Both the position numbers and the translations under genes were made by a program. The notes beneath the pieces are model-generated. The model worked only from the letters and a program-made list of their open reading frames with translations. It searched no databases and was not told the origin of the DNA. DNA of 64,000 nucleotides. It comes from an uncultured Oscillospiraceae bacterium. GTDB lineage: Bacteria > Bacillota > Clostridia > Oscillospirales > Ruminococcaceae. The stretch's first letter is position 1; every line of letters starts with the position of its first letter. The stretch lies in the NCBI GenBank assembly GCA_910583935.1, contig CAJTZM010000002.1:98202-162201 (forward strand), written 5' to 3'. Positions 18,827 through 26,053 of the stretch are shown piece by piece.

Positions 18827-18918
18827 GAAAAATGTGTTGATTTCATGACAAAACTTTTTCCATTTGCCCTTATTCTCTCCAAAACCGCCAAAGGACTGCC
18901 GAGATGACGACCGGACAT

Positions 18919-18959
18919 AAAAAATCCGTCCGGCTCTCAAACCGACCGAACGGATTTTT
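18919..18959 (-). terminator. Terminator after the ABC substrate-binding gene (bidirectional)
   Basis: A 14-bp stem with one mismatch (AAAAATCCGTCCGG with CCGAACGGATTTTT) and a T-run on both sides lies between the substrate-binding gene and the response regulator promoter. Confidence 0.88.
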
Positions 18960-18965
18960 CGCGAA

Positions 18966-19967
18966 TTATTTTTCTGTTTTTTCCGCAAAGGAATTGTCTA
19001 CGATTTGTGTAAAGGGAGCGGTTTTTTCCAATTCTCCCGCCTCCTGCATCACGGTCTGTAATTTTTCGAATGCCTCTTCCTTCATCACCGGCGTCGTACA
19101 CCAAGCGTCGATGTCCTTGTAGTTCTGGATCACCGTCTCCAGTGTCTTTAAATCCGTGTCGGGGAAGGCGGGCTGGATTACCTTGGCGATTTCCGCCGCC
19201 GTATGTTCCTGTACCCAGGTCAGGCCTTTGGCAATCGCGCCGGTAAATTTTTGTATCAGCTTTTCATTTTTTTCCAGAAAGCTTTTTTGTGCAAAATACG
19301 CCGTATAGGGGATTTCGCCGCTTTCCGCCCCTACCGAAGCCACAATGTACCCAGCCCCTTCCATCTCCAACGCAGAGGCGGTCGGCTCAAACAGCGCCAC
19401 ATAGTCCCCCGTTCCGCTGGTAAACGCGCCGGCCATGGCGGAAAATTGGATGCTGTCGTCAAAAATAACGTCGACTCCAGGTGTCAGCCCATGCTGTTTG
19501 ACCACATATTCCAGCGTCATGTAGGGTACGCCGCCCTTTCTGCCCGGCAAAAGGCTTTTGCCCTTGAGCTTATCCCAGGTGAAGGCTTCATCCGGTTCTC
19601 TTGCCAGAATGAACGCGCCGTCTCGCTGGGTCATCTGGGCGAACACCTGCATATAATCCTCTTTTCCCTCATTGTAAACATAAATGCAGGCCTCCGGGCC
19701 GGCGAACCCAATATCCACACTGCCGGAAAGAACCGCCGTCATGACCTTGTCGGCCCCCTGGCCGTTGCTTAATTCCAGCTCAAGCCCTTCTTCCTCAAAA
19801 AAGCCCAGATGAATGGCCGCATACTGGGGCGCGTAGAACACAGAATGAGTGACCTCGCTTACCGTGACCTTTTGAAGCTTTTTTTGCGCGCCGCAGCCCG
19901 AAAGCAATCCCAGGGTCAGCACAGCCGCGCACAAAAGCGGCAAAAGCCTACACAGTCTTTTTTTCAT
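18966..19967 (-). CDS. ABC transporter substrate-binding lipoprotein, NMT1/SsuA-like
   Basis: This 333-residue protein has a lipoprotein signal (positively charged start, hydrophobic stretch, LSGC lipobox near residue 25) and so would sit on the outer face of the membrane. The mature part starts like NMT1/THI5-type binding proteins (SVFYAPQYAAIHLGFFEEEGL), with SGSVDIGFAGPEA typical of the family. It is the last gene of ATPase-permease-binding protein, with 20 nt to the permease. The family binds thiamine precursors, sulfonates, riboflavin or similar small molecules. No TPP or FMN riboswitch was found, so the substrate is open. Confidence 0.88.
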   Translation of the reverse strand: MKKRLCRLLPLLCAAVLTLGLLSGCGAQKKLQKVTVSEVTHSVFYAPQYAAIHLGFFEEEGLELELSNGQGADKVMTAVLSGSVDIGFAGPEACIYVYNEGKEDYMQVFAQMTQRDGAFILAREPDEAFTWDKLKGKSLLPGRKGGVPYMTLEYVVKQHGLTPGVDVIFDDSIQFSAMAGAFTSGTGDYVALFEPTASALEMEGAGYIVASVGAESGEIPYTAYFAQKSFLEKNEKLIQKFTGAIAKGLTWVQEHTAAEIAKVIQPAFPDTDLKTLETVIQNYKDIDAWCTTPVMKEEAFEKLQTVMQEAGELEKTAPFTQIVDNSFAEKTEK

Positions 19968-19987
19968 GATGTTGCTCCCTTCTAAAA

Positions 19988-20818
19988 TCAGTTTTTATGA
20001 CGCATTTTCCGGGTGAGAGCCCGTTCGGCAATCACCACCGATTGGTAAAGCAGAGCGGCTACCACCGCGAGGATGACAACGCTGGTCATCACAAGATCCA
20101 GCTTAAAGACCTGGCCGCCGTATACGATTAAATATCCCAGCCCCGCCTTGGACACCAGAAATTCCCCAGCGATCACCCCAACCAGCGAAAGGCCAATGTT
20201 GACCTTCATGGAGTTAAAAAGCGTGTGCAGGTTCGAGGGCATCACGATTTTTGTGAACACCTGCCGCCGGTTCGCCCCAAAGGTCTGGGCCATTGTGATC
20301 ATCTCGCCGTCGGTGGCCAAAAAGCCGTTGAGCATCTCCAGCACCGTGACGATCAGCGAAATGGCCAACGCCATTACAATAATCGCCTGTACGCCGGCGC
20401 CGACCCAAACGATAAAAACCGGTCCCAGCGCGATTTTGGGCAGCGCGTTAAGCACCACCAAAAAAGGCTCGCAGATGCTCGACAGCGTGTTGGACCACCA
20501 CAAAAGCACTGCCAGCCCAACACCCAGCACTGTCCCCAGCAGAAATCCCACCAGCGTTTCCAGACAGGTTACCCCCAGATGGGTCAGCAGCCCGTTTTCA
20601 CTTAAATTGCAAACCGTTTTTATCATCCGGGAAGGCTGGCTCATAATAAAGCTGTCGATCACGCCGGCATTGGCCAGAAGCTCCCATAGCGCCAGCAAAA
20701 GGACCACTACCGAAACCTGCACCGCCCGAATCCTGAATTTTTTCCGCCTCTGCTTTTGCAGATAGGCCGCTCGCTCCTTTGAAACCGGCGTCGCCGCCGT
20801 CTGGTTATACATGGACAT
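19988..20818 (-). CDS. ABC transporter permease, NMT1/SsuC-type importer
   Basis: This 276-residue protein has about six membrane segments. The permease loop ALPKIALGPVFIVWVGAG resembles the EAA motif of SsuC/TauC-type permeases. The ATG at 20818 overlaps the ATPase stop codon. A second ATG at 20812 is also possible. The longer reading from 20992 lies inside the ATPase gene. It would form the channel for the neighbouring binding protein. Confidence 0.9.
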   Translation of the reverse strand: MSMYNQTAATPVSKERAAYLQKQRRKKFRIRAVQVSVVVLLLALWELLANAGVIDSFIMSQPSRMIKTVCNLSENGLLTHLGVTCLETLVGFLLGTVLGVGLAVLLWWSNTLSSICEPFLVVLNALPKIALGPVFIVWVGAGVQAIIVMALAISLIVTVLEMLNGFLATDGEMITMAQTFGANRRQVFTKIVMPSNLHTLFNSMKVNIGLSLVGVIAGEFLVSKAGLGYLIVYGGQVFKLDLVMTSVVILAVVAALLYQSVVIAERALTRKMRHKN

Positions 20819-21572
20819 CAAGCTCTTTCCATATGATATTGAAGTATTCCTGAAACTGGCGCTGCTCTCGGCGCTGCAGCGGCATAAGCGCCGGATCGTC
20901 AAACCGGATATCCAGCACCCGGGCAATATGTGCCGGCCTTCGAGAGAGGACAAGCACCCGGTCGGACATACTGATGCTCTCCGAAATATCATGCGTTACC
21001 ATCAGCGTCGTTTTTCCCTCCTGCTTTAATATCCGGTATACATCATCGGTAACCGCCAGCCGCGTCTGGTAATCCAGCGCGGAAAAAGCCTCGTCTAACA
21101 AAAAGACCTCCGGCCGGACCGCCAGCGTCCGGATCAGGGCGGCTCTCTGCCGCATGCCGCCGGAAAGCTGCGAAGGATATTTATCCCGGAAATCCCACAG
21201 GTCGTATGCCTTTAGCAGCCCGGCGGCATAAGCCTCGTTTTCCTTTGTCAGCTTTTTTTGAATCTCCAGCCCCAGCAGAACATTTTGATAGATGCTTCGC
21301 CATTCCAACAAATTATCCCGCTGCAGCATATAGCCGATGCGCGGGGAAATCCCCTCCACCGCCTCGCCTTGTAAAAGCACCCTGCCGCATGTAGGCCGGA
21401 TCATCCCCGCCACTATGGATAAAAGAGTAGATTTTCCGCATCCGCTAGGCCCAACAATACTGACAAACTCGCCTTTTTTCACCGCAAAGCTGATATTTTC
21501 CAGCGCGGTCAGCTCGCCGTTTTGCGCCTGATAGGTCTGCGCGATCTGTTGAACCTTTAAAATTTCCTCCAT
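20805..21572 (-). CDS. ABC transporter ATP-binding protein, SsuB/TauB-type
   Basis: This 255-residue ATPase has Walker A (GPSGCGKSTLLS), a Q-loop (YMLQRDNLLEWR), the signature LSGGMRQRAALIRTLA, Walker B (VFLLDEAFSALD) and the H-loop (VTHDISESISMSDRV). It energises the adjacent permease. The ATG at 21572 follows an AGGGGG site and gives the family start. Upstream, 21573-21740 separates it from pnuC with a terminator in between, so the ABC operon is likely transcribed by itself; no strong promoter stands out there. Confidence 0.92.
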   Translation of the reverse strand: MEEILKVQQIAQTYQAQNGELTALENISFAVKKGEFVSIVGPSGCGKSTLLSIVAGMIRPTCGRVLLQGEAVEGISPRIGYMLQRDNLLEWRSIYQNVLLGLEIQKKLTKENEAYAAGLLKAYDLWDFRDKYPSQLSGGMRQRAALIRTLAVRPEVFLLDEAFSALDYQTRLAVTDDVYRILKQEGKTTLMVTHDISESISMSDRVLVLSRRPAHIARVLDIRFDDPALMPLQRREQRQFQEYFNIIWKELDVHV

Positions 21573-21741
21573 TTCGATTCCCCCTGTTATAAGGATCTGT
21601 CGCATTTTTATCTGACCGAAAGAGAAAATCGCAATATGGGCGTAAAACAGCCGGTTAGGCATGCTTTTGCCGCTTTTTACCTCTGGTCTTTTTTTACTTT
21701 GCTAACATTCTATTCCCCATCCGCCATTCTGGTTCAAACAC

Positions 21742-21766
21742 AAAAAAACAGCCGAAAATCGGCTGT
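21742..21766 (-). terminator. Rho-independent terminator after pnuC
   Basis: ACAGCCGA and TCGGCTGT form a perfect 8-bp stem with a 3-nt loop, followed on the minus strand by seven T residues. It separates pnuC from the ABC operon. Confidence 0.9.
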
Positions 21767-21836
21767 CTCAGCGCTCTTATGCGCTCTAATAAATCCGCCC
21801 AAGCTGTCCGTCCTTCCTATCTGTGCCGCCAGACGT

Positions 21837-22538
21837 TTAACCGATCCGCTGCCTTTTCTGCATCCGCGACCAGCTCGCAAACCCATACAAATCACCTATG
21901 AAAAACAACCCAAAGCAGACGGTCACCGATAAATAGGACCGGTCCTCAGCTGCCGCCAAAGCCCATAAAACCACCAGTACCATATCGTTTGCTCCATAGG
22001 CCAAAGCAAAAAAGCGGCTTCTTCGAAAGGTCAGATAGGCCGCGAGAAAGCTGGTGGCGACCGACACGGTGCTCATCACCAGATTCGCCGTGTGAAACGC
22101 CGCCAGAATATCGTAAAATCCCCAGGTGACGGCTCCCGTCAGCGCCGGTAGCAAAGCCGCCTCCCATTTTTTCAGGCGGCTGACTTTTACCTGCGCCCGG
22201 TTTCCTTCGTAGGGATTTCTCACCCAGGACACAAAAGCGAAAACAGCCATAGGGGCGGTCATTCCCAGATAAGTAATCATCTCTCCGTAGTAGGCGAAGG
22301 TAAAGGAGATCCATCCGTACAGCCCGCTGAAGAACACCATCAACAGCTGCCCGACGGGATGGCCCTTGGCGTTAAAAATCAGCGAGGTCACGCCAATGAG
22401 AGATGCTGCGAGCGTAAGAAAACCTTGCCTGTCAAAAATACAGAAGGACAGAATCATTAAAAGCACCGACAAGCCCCACAGCGCCGCCTCGCCCTTTATA
22501 AAGCCCATGCGGAAAAGTCCCCGCTCTTTCTTTTTCAT
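21837..22538 (-). CDS. PnuC-family vitamin/nucleoside transporter
   Basis: This 233-residue membrane protein has about seven membrane segments and PnuC-family features, including the aromatic region GLYGWISFTFAYYGE and a W-R-NPYEG loop. The family imports vitamins that are trapped by phosphorylation inside the cell (nicotinamide riboside, thiamine, riboflavin or deoxyribonucleosides). Which one is moved cannot be told from sequence. The ATG at 22538 follows GGAGG at 8 nt; the longer reading starts inside the leader. The gene is single, with a structured leader upstream and a terminator downstream. Confidence 0.88.
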   Translation of the reverse strand: MKKKERGLFRMGFIKGEAALWGLSVLLMILSFCIFDRQGFLTLAASLIGVTSLIFNAKGHPVGQLLMVFFSGLYGWISFTFAYYGEMITYLGMTAPMAVFAFVSWVRNPYEGNRAQVKVSRLKKWEAALLPALTGAVTWGFYDILAAFHTANLVMSTVSVATSFLAAYLTFRRSRFFALAYGANDMVLVVLWALAAAEDRSYLSVTVCFGLFFIGDLYGFASWSRMQKRQRIG

Positions 22539-22565
22539 AAAATCTTCCTCCAAACAAAAAAGCAC

Positions 22566-22650
22566 CCGCTGGGCACATCTTCCAAGACCTAACGATGTGC
22601 CGCGAATGCTTGCGCAAACCTCTACCCGGTGGCAGATATTCTATTATTAC
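22566..22650 (-). ncRNA. Unassigned structured leader of pnuC
   Basis: The minus-strand leader contains an 8-bp hairpin (GGCACATC with GATGTGCC, 14-nt loop), a possible small hairpin around GCG-CGC, and an outer CACC/GGTG plus GGG/CCC pairing that ends directly at TTTTTT. The run of T residues lies about 15 nt before the Shine-Dalgarno site, so the fold could stop transcription. PnuC genes are often under riboswitch control. I did not recognise a known class: no TPP, FMN, preQ1 or NAD-type core is visible. Confidence 0.45.
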
Positions 22651-22737
22651 TTATTTTCATCCAGGGATCACTGTCTGACAACCAGACTATGGGATTTTCC
22701 CTCCCTGACGGCCGGATGGAACACCCTTTTCGGGTGT

Positions 22738-24999
22738 TTATTCATCCTCCTCATCCTCCTCGTCGTCCCGAACGCCGACCTCTCCCCGTTCCGACGTAAC
22801 CGACCCCAGATGCTCCACGCAGGTTCCCGGGATATTAGACTCCTTGTACCAGCCCTTTTCGCTGTTAGGGCAAGATGGGGTAGCGATTTCTCCGGAATCG
22901 ACGCAGTAGGTCATCTCGACCACCTTTCCGCTGACCGGGAACTGCTTGACCTCCAGTCCCTCATGGATGTGCTGCATCACACGGCGCCAAATAATGGGTG
23001 GCGGATAGCTGCTGTATCGGATCTGGATGTTGGAATCCTTGGAATAGCCAAACCAGACGCCGCCCACATAGTAGGGCGTCATTCCCATAAACCACTGATC
23101 CACATCATTGCTGGTTGTACCGGTTTTTCCCGCCACCGGCATCGCGCCGAATTTGGCCGTACCGCCGGTGCCCATGGGCCCATTAACCACCCGCTGCAAA
23201 AGCCGGTTCATCACCTCGGCGGTATCCTCCGAGATCACGCGCTGGGGCGTGGGACTTTGCTCCAATACGACGTTCCCCTCGCTGTCGTATACAACCGAAT
23301 AGCTGTACGGCTCGTAGTATAAGCCGCCGTTGTCGAAAATCTGGTAGGCGGCAGTCATCTCCATCACGGTGACGCCCCGGGTTAAAGACCCCAGGCCCAA
23401 CGGCGCTCGGTCAATGTCGTTGTTGGCACCAGTGCCGACCAGCGTGGTAAAATGCAGCTGGTTGAGCATGAAATCGTAAGAAACCTGTGGCGACAAAAGC
23501 TGCAATACCTTTACTGCAACCGTGTTGGTCGAACGCCGGATGGCGTAATCCACCGTCACGTCTCCCATGTAGCCGCCATAATGGTTAATCGGCCAGTCGT
23601 TGGAAAACTGTGGATTCTCCGCAGCCTTTTCCACCGGCCCGTCCTCAAAAATTTTGGACCAGTAGATCATATCAAAATCCATAGCCGGACCGTAAACCGC
23701 CAGCGGCTTGATCGACGATCCCGGGGACCGCACCCCGCTGGTGGCCAGATTCAGGATCCGGTCTCCTTGCTTCTCACCGCGGCCGCCTGCAATCCCCACC
23801 AGCTTGCCGTTAGGCTCCATGATCACCATCGCCGCGTCCGGCTGCCCTTCCACAAAGCTGTAGGTCTTCAGGTTGTATCCCCGGACCGTGGGGAAAACCG
23901 AATTCTCCGCGTCCAAGTCCGCAAAGGTCACGTCCAGATAATCTTGTATATCCTTGTCCATGGTCGTGTAAATCCGGTACCCGCCCTTAAGGACCCGGCT
24001 TTCCGCCGTTTCGTAGGTGTAGCCGTACCGGTCCATCAAATCCCGGATTACCTCCTCCAGAACGTAATCTTCAAAATAGCTCAAGGTCGCCTTCTGGGTC
24101 GTGTCGGTCGAATTATCATAGGTGACAACCTGGATCTTCTCCTTCATCGCCTGGTCATACTCTTCCTGGCTGATGTATTCCTGTTCCAGCATCTGGCCTA
24201 AAATCCATTCCCGGCGCTCCCGGTTGTTCTCCTCATGGTTAAAAAGCTCCCGCTTCGACGGGTTCTGGGTGATAGCGATCAACGCCGCGCTCTCGGCGAT
24301 GCTCAGCTGGCTGACATCCTTGCCGAAATACAGGTTGGCTGCTGCCTGTACCCCATCGGTGTTCCAGCCCAAATGAATGGAGTTGAGATACGCCTCCATA
24401 ATCTGCTCCTTGGAGCTGGATTTTTCCAGACTCAGCGCCCGAAAAATTTCCTTTATTTTTCTCTCAACGCTGAAATCCTTTTCCCCCGTCACATTTTTAA
24501 TTAGCTGCTGGGTGATGGTCGATCCGCCCTGGGTGCCGCCCTTTAAAAAATGAGTCACCGTCGCGTAGGCTGTACGAGTCCAGTCTACACCCTGATGCTC
24601 CTTAAAACGCTTGTCCTCACCTGCGATGGCCGCGTTGATTAAATGCTGCGGGATGTGGTCGTAGTCCACCCAAATACGGTTTTCTTCCCCATGCAGGCGG
24701 TTTAATTCTACGTATTCACCAGTGGCTTTGTCCTGTACATACAATATACTGGTATAATTCATTTCCAGACTGTTTAAGTCCAAATCCGATTCGTCGTCCA
24801 AAAAACCAACGATGTAGACGGTCATCACACAGGCCACAATACAGCCGGTAATAATCATGACAAAAAACAGGGTGGCCAGAGTACGGAAAAAAACAACGCA
24901 AAGCTCCTTTGCGATTTTTCCTGCCGACCTTGGCGAACCGGCCTCCTGGCCGTCGGCATTTTTTTGCCTTTGGATCGTATTTTTACGGGCGTCGCCCAT
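22738..24999 (-). CDS. Class A penicillin-binding protein (bifunctional transglycosylase/transpeptidase)
   Basis: This 753-residue protein polymerises and cross-links peptidoglycan. After a basic, Lys-rich N-terminal tail comes one membrane segment (about residues 45-70). The glycosyltransferase domain has AGEDKRFKEHQGVDWTR and GGSTITQQLIKN. The transpeptidase domain has the SxxK box GSSIKPLAV, the SxN box RSTNTVAV and KTGTTS. The C-terminus is strongly acidic (run of D and E). The ATG at 24999 follows GGAGGG at 7 nt. It has a long leader that begins in the dispersed repeat at 25.24-25.31 kb. Confidence 0.95.
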   Translation of the reverse strand: MGDARKNTIQRQKNADGQEAGSPRSAGKIAKELCVVFFRTLATLFFVMIITGCIVACVMTVYIVGFLDDESDLDLNSLEMNYTSILYVQDKATGEYVELNRLHGEENRIWVDYDHIPQHLINAAIAGEDKRFKEHQGVDWTRTAYATVTHFLKGGTQGGSTITQQLIKNVTGEKDFSVERKIKEIFRALSLEKSSSKEQIMEAYLNSIHLGWNTDGVQAAANLYFGKDVSQLSIAESAALIAITQNPSKRELFNHEENNRERREWILGQMLEQEYISQEEYDQAMKEKIQVVTYDNSTDTTQKATLSYFEDYVLEEVIRDLMDRYGYTYETAESRVLKGGYRIYTTMDKDIQDYLDVTFADLDAENSVFPTVRGYNLKTYSFVEGQPDAAMVIMEPNGKLVGIAGGRGEKQGDRILNLATSGVRSPGSSIKPLAVYGPAMDFDMIYWSKIFEDGPVEKAAENPQFSNDWPINHYGGYMGDVTVDYAIRRSTNTVAVKVLQLLSPQVSYDFMLNQLHFTTLVGTGANNDIDRAPLGLGSLTRGVTVMEMTAAYQIFDNGGLYYEPYSYSVVYDSEGNVVLEQSPTPQRVISEDTAEVMNRLLQRVVNGPMGTGGTAKFGAMPVAGKTGTTSNDVDQWFMGMTPYYVGGVWFGYSKDSNIQIRYSSYPPPIIWRRVMQHIHEGLEVKQFPVSGKVVEMTYCVDSGEIATPSCPNSEKGWYKESNIPGTCVEHLGSVTSERGEVGVRDDEEDEEDE

Positions 25000-25291
25000 T
25001 TGCGGTCCCTCCTTGCCGGCTTTCCGGCCAACCGGAAAACCAAAACGGTATGCTGTCCCAGCAGATTTTATCCGAAACCCCGTACAAAATAAGGAGGTCA
25101 TCCCTCTTTTGCCGGTGCGCAGATCTTTCTAAGTCTTCCTTTCGCCGAAGCCCCAATTTCAGGCAGCAAAAGCTCCTCAGCCATGCTCCAGCAGGCCAGC
25201 CAAAAATCAGGCATTCCAACGACTGACTCGTTTATGGCGCCGCAAAGGCAAAGCCGCAAGCGGCCATAGAAATCCGTAAAATAACAGCTTT
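25000..25291 (-). other. Long untranslated leader of the penicillin-binding protein gene
   Basis: From the extended -10 at 25298-25306 the message would run about 290 nt before the start codon. No conserved coding region is seen in it; the longer reading of the downstream gene (to 25101) has no ribosome binding site. The 5' part is the dispersed repeat, with a CAAAGC/GCTTTG pairing that could form a hairpin. Confidence 0.4.
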
Positions 25292-25306
25292 GTCGTTATT
25301 ATACCA
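25238..25306 (-). repeat. Dispersed repeat, copy 1 (promoter-bearing)
   Basis: It shares with 55944-56025 the blocks GCAAAGCCG, GCGGCCATAGAAATCC and GCTTTGT, and ends in TTATTATACCAT on the plus strand. Read on the minus strand it begins TGG-TATAAT, an extended -10 (25298-25306), in front of the penicillin-binding protein gene. It lacks a 26-nt segment that copy 2 has. Confidence 0.7.
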
Positions 25307-25430
25307 TACTCTGAAAAGAAAATGTTAATAAATTTATAATAGAAAAATATGCGTAAAATCGGAAAAATGAATACTTTTCCCCATTTTGCCCAAAATAATC
25401 CCGACTATTTCGCATAAAGGCGGGGCGTTT

Positions 25431-25757
25431 ATGAAAAAATTTTTAGGCTTTACCATCCTGTCGGTCGCCGGCGCCATGTTGATTTCCGGAATTCTTTTGT
25501 CGTTGACCGGCGCAAATTCGGCGGCGCAAAATCCTGTCAGTCATATTTCCCACGAATCCGGTGAAGAATATCAATACTGGCTGCGCGATTACAACGGCTA
25601 TCTGGCGGTTTTCGGCGGCGAAGCCGATGAGCCGGAGCTGATCTTTCAGGTCTTCACCCGCAATCTGCCCGAATACGACCGTCAGGCCCTGCAATACGGC
25701 ATTGGCGTACGCGATTACGAGGAGCTGGTAGCGCGGGTTGAGGATTTCATCAGCTGA
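25431..25757 (+). CDS. BofC C-terminal-domain-like membrane-anchored protein
   Basis: This 108-residue protein has an N-terminal hydrophobic signal/anchor (about residues 3-27) and an outside domain with RDYNGYLAVFGG, RNLPEYDRQALQYGI and VRDYEELVARVEDF. This pattern is that of the BofC C-terminal domain found in spore formers, where BofC-type proteins modulate pro-sigma-K processing. The family match is by motif recognition. Function in this organism is an inference. It is divergent from the penicillin-binding protein gene. Confidence 0.65.
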   Translation: MKKFLGFTILSVAGAMLISGILLSLTGANSAAQNPVSHISHESGEEYQYWLRDYNGYLAVFGGEADEPELIFQVFTRNLPEYDRQALQYGIGVRDYEELVARVEDFIS

Positions 25758-25806
25758 CAAGACGGCCTCTTTCACCAAATTGTAATGAACCGTAACCAAA
25801 ATACCG

Positions 25807-25835
25807 TTGTTTTTTGCCTGTCTATATCCTATAAT
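25807..25835 (+). promoter_or_regulatory. Promoter of the AGCS symporter leader
   Basis: TTGTTT (25807-25812) and TATAAT (25830-25835) are 17 nt apart. Transcription would start near 25842, about 210 nt before the symporter gene. Confidence 0.65.
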
Positions 25836-25856
25836 AAATTCAGAACAAGGGACATT

Positions 25857-25985
25857 TTCGTTTTAGCCGGTTCTCTCCAGCGGTTTTTCCGTTACTGACT
25901 AAAACGATCACCCGTTTTTCTTCCCTTCAAATCGAATCATGGTTTTTCTTCCAAGCCCTGATTTTTAAAATCAGGGCTTTTCTCC
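25857..25985 (+). ncRNA. Structured leader or small RNA with attenuator upstream of the AGCS gene
   Basis: The leader has a CGTTTTAG/CTAAAACG pairing (25859-25866 with 25899-25906) and, further on, a 13-bp perfect stem (AAGCCCTGATTTT with AAAATCAGGGCTT, 25953-25979) followed by TTTTCTCC. The last element looks like a rho-independent terminator placed before, not after, the gene. It may be an attenuator for the symporter or end a short RNA of about 140 nt. It does not look like a glycine riboswitch. Confidence 0.5.
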
Positions 25986-26053
25986 TGCCCTTTTTCCCTC
26001 ATATCCCTTTCTGGTTTTTCATAAGCTTGTAAAAAATCAGGAGGGGATTTTCT

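Noticed and set aside
21573..21740. TPP riboswitch upstream of the NMT1-type ABC operon
   Set aside because: No CUGAGA or ACCUGA core was found.
22566..22650. Lysine riboswitch suggested by AGAGG-like bases in the pnuC leader
   Set aside because: The lysine riboswitch needs about 170 nt with several conserved junction elements; only about 85 nt are available and those elements are absent.
25842..26053. Glycine riboswitch upstream of the AGCS gene
   Set aside because: The conserved glycine aptamer cores are not visible, only a long hairpin and a short closing stem.
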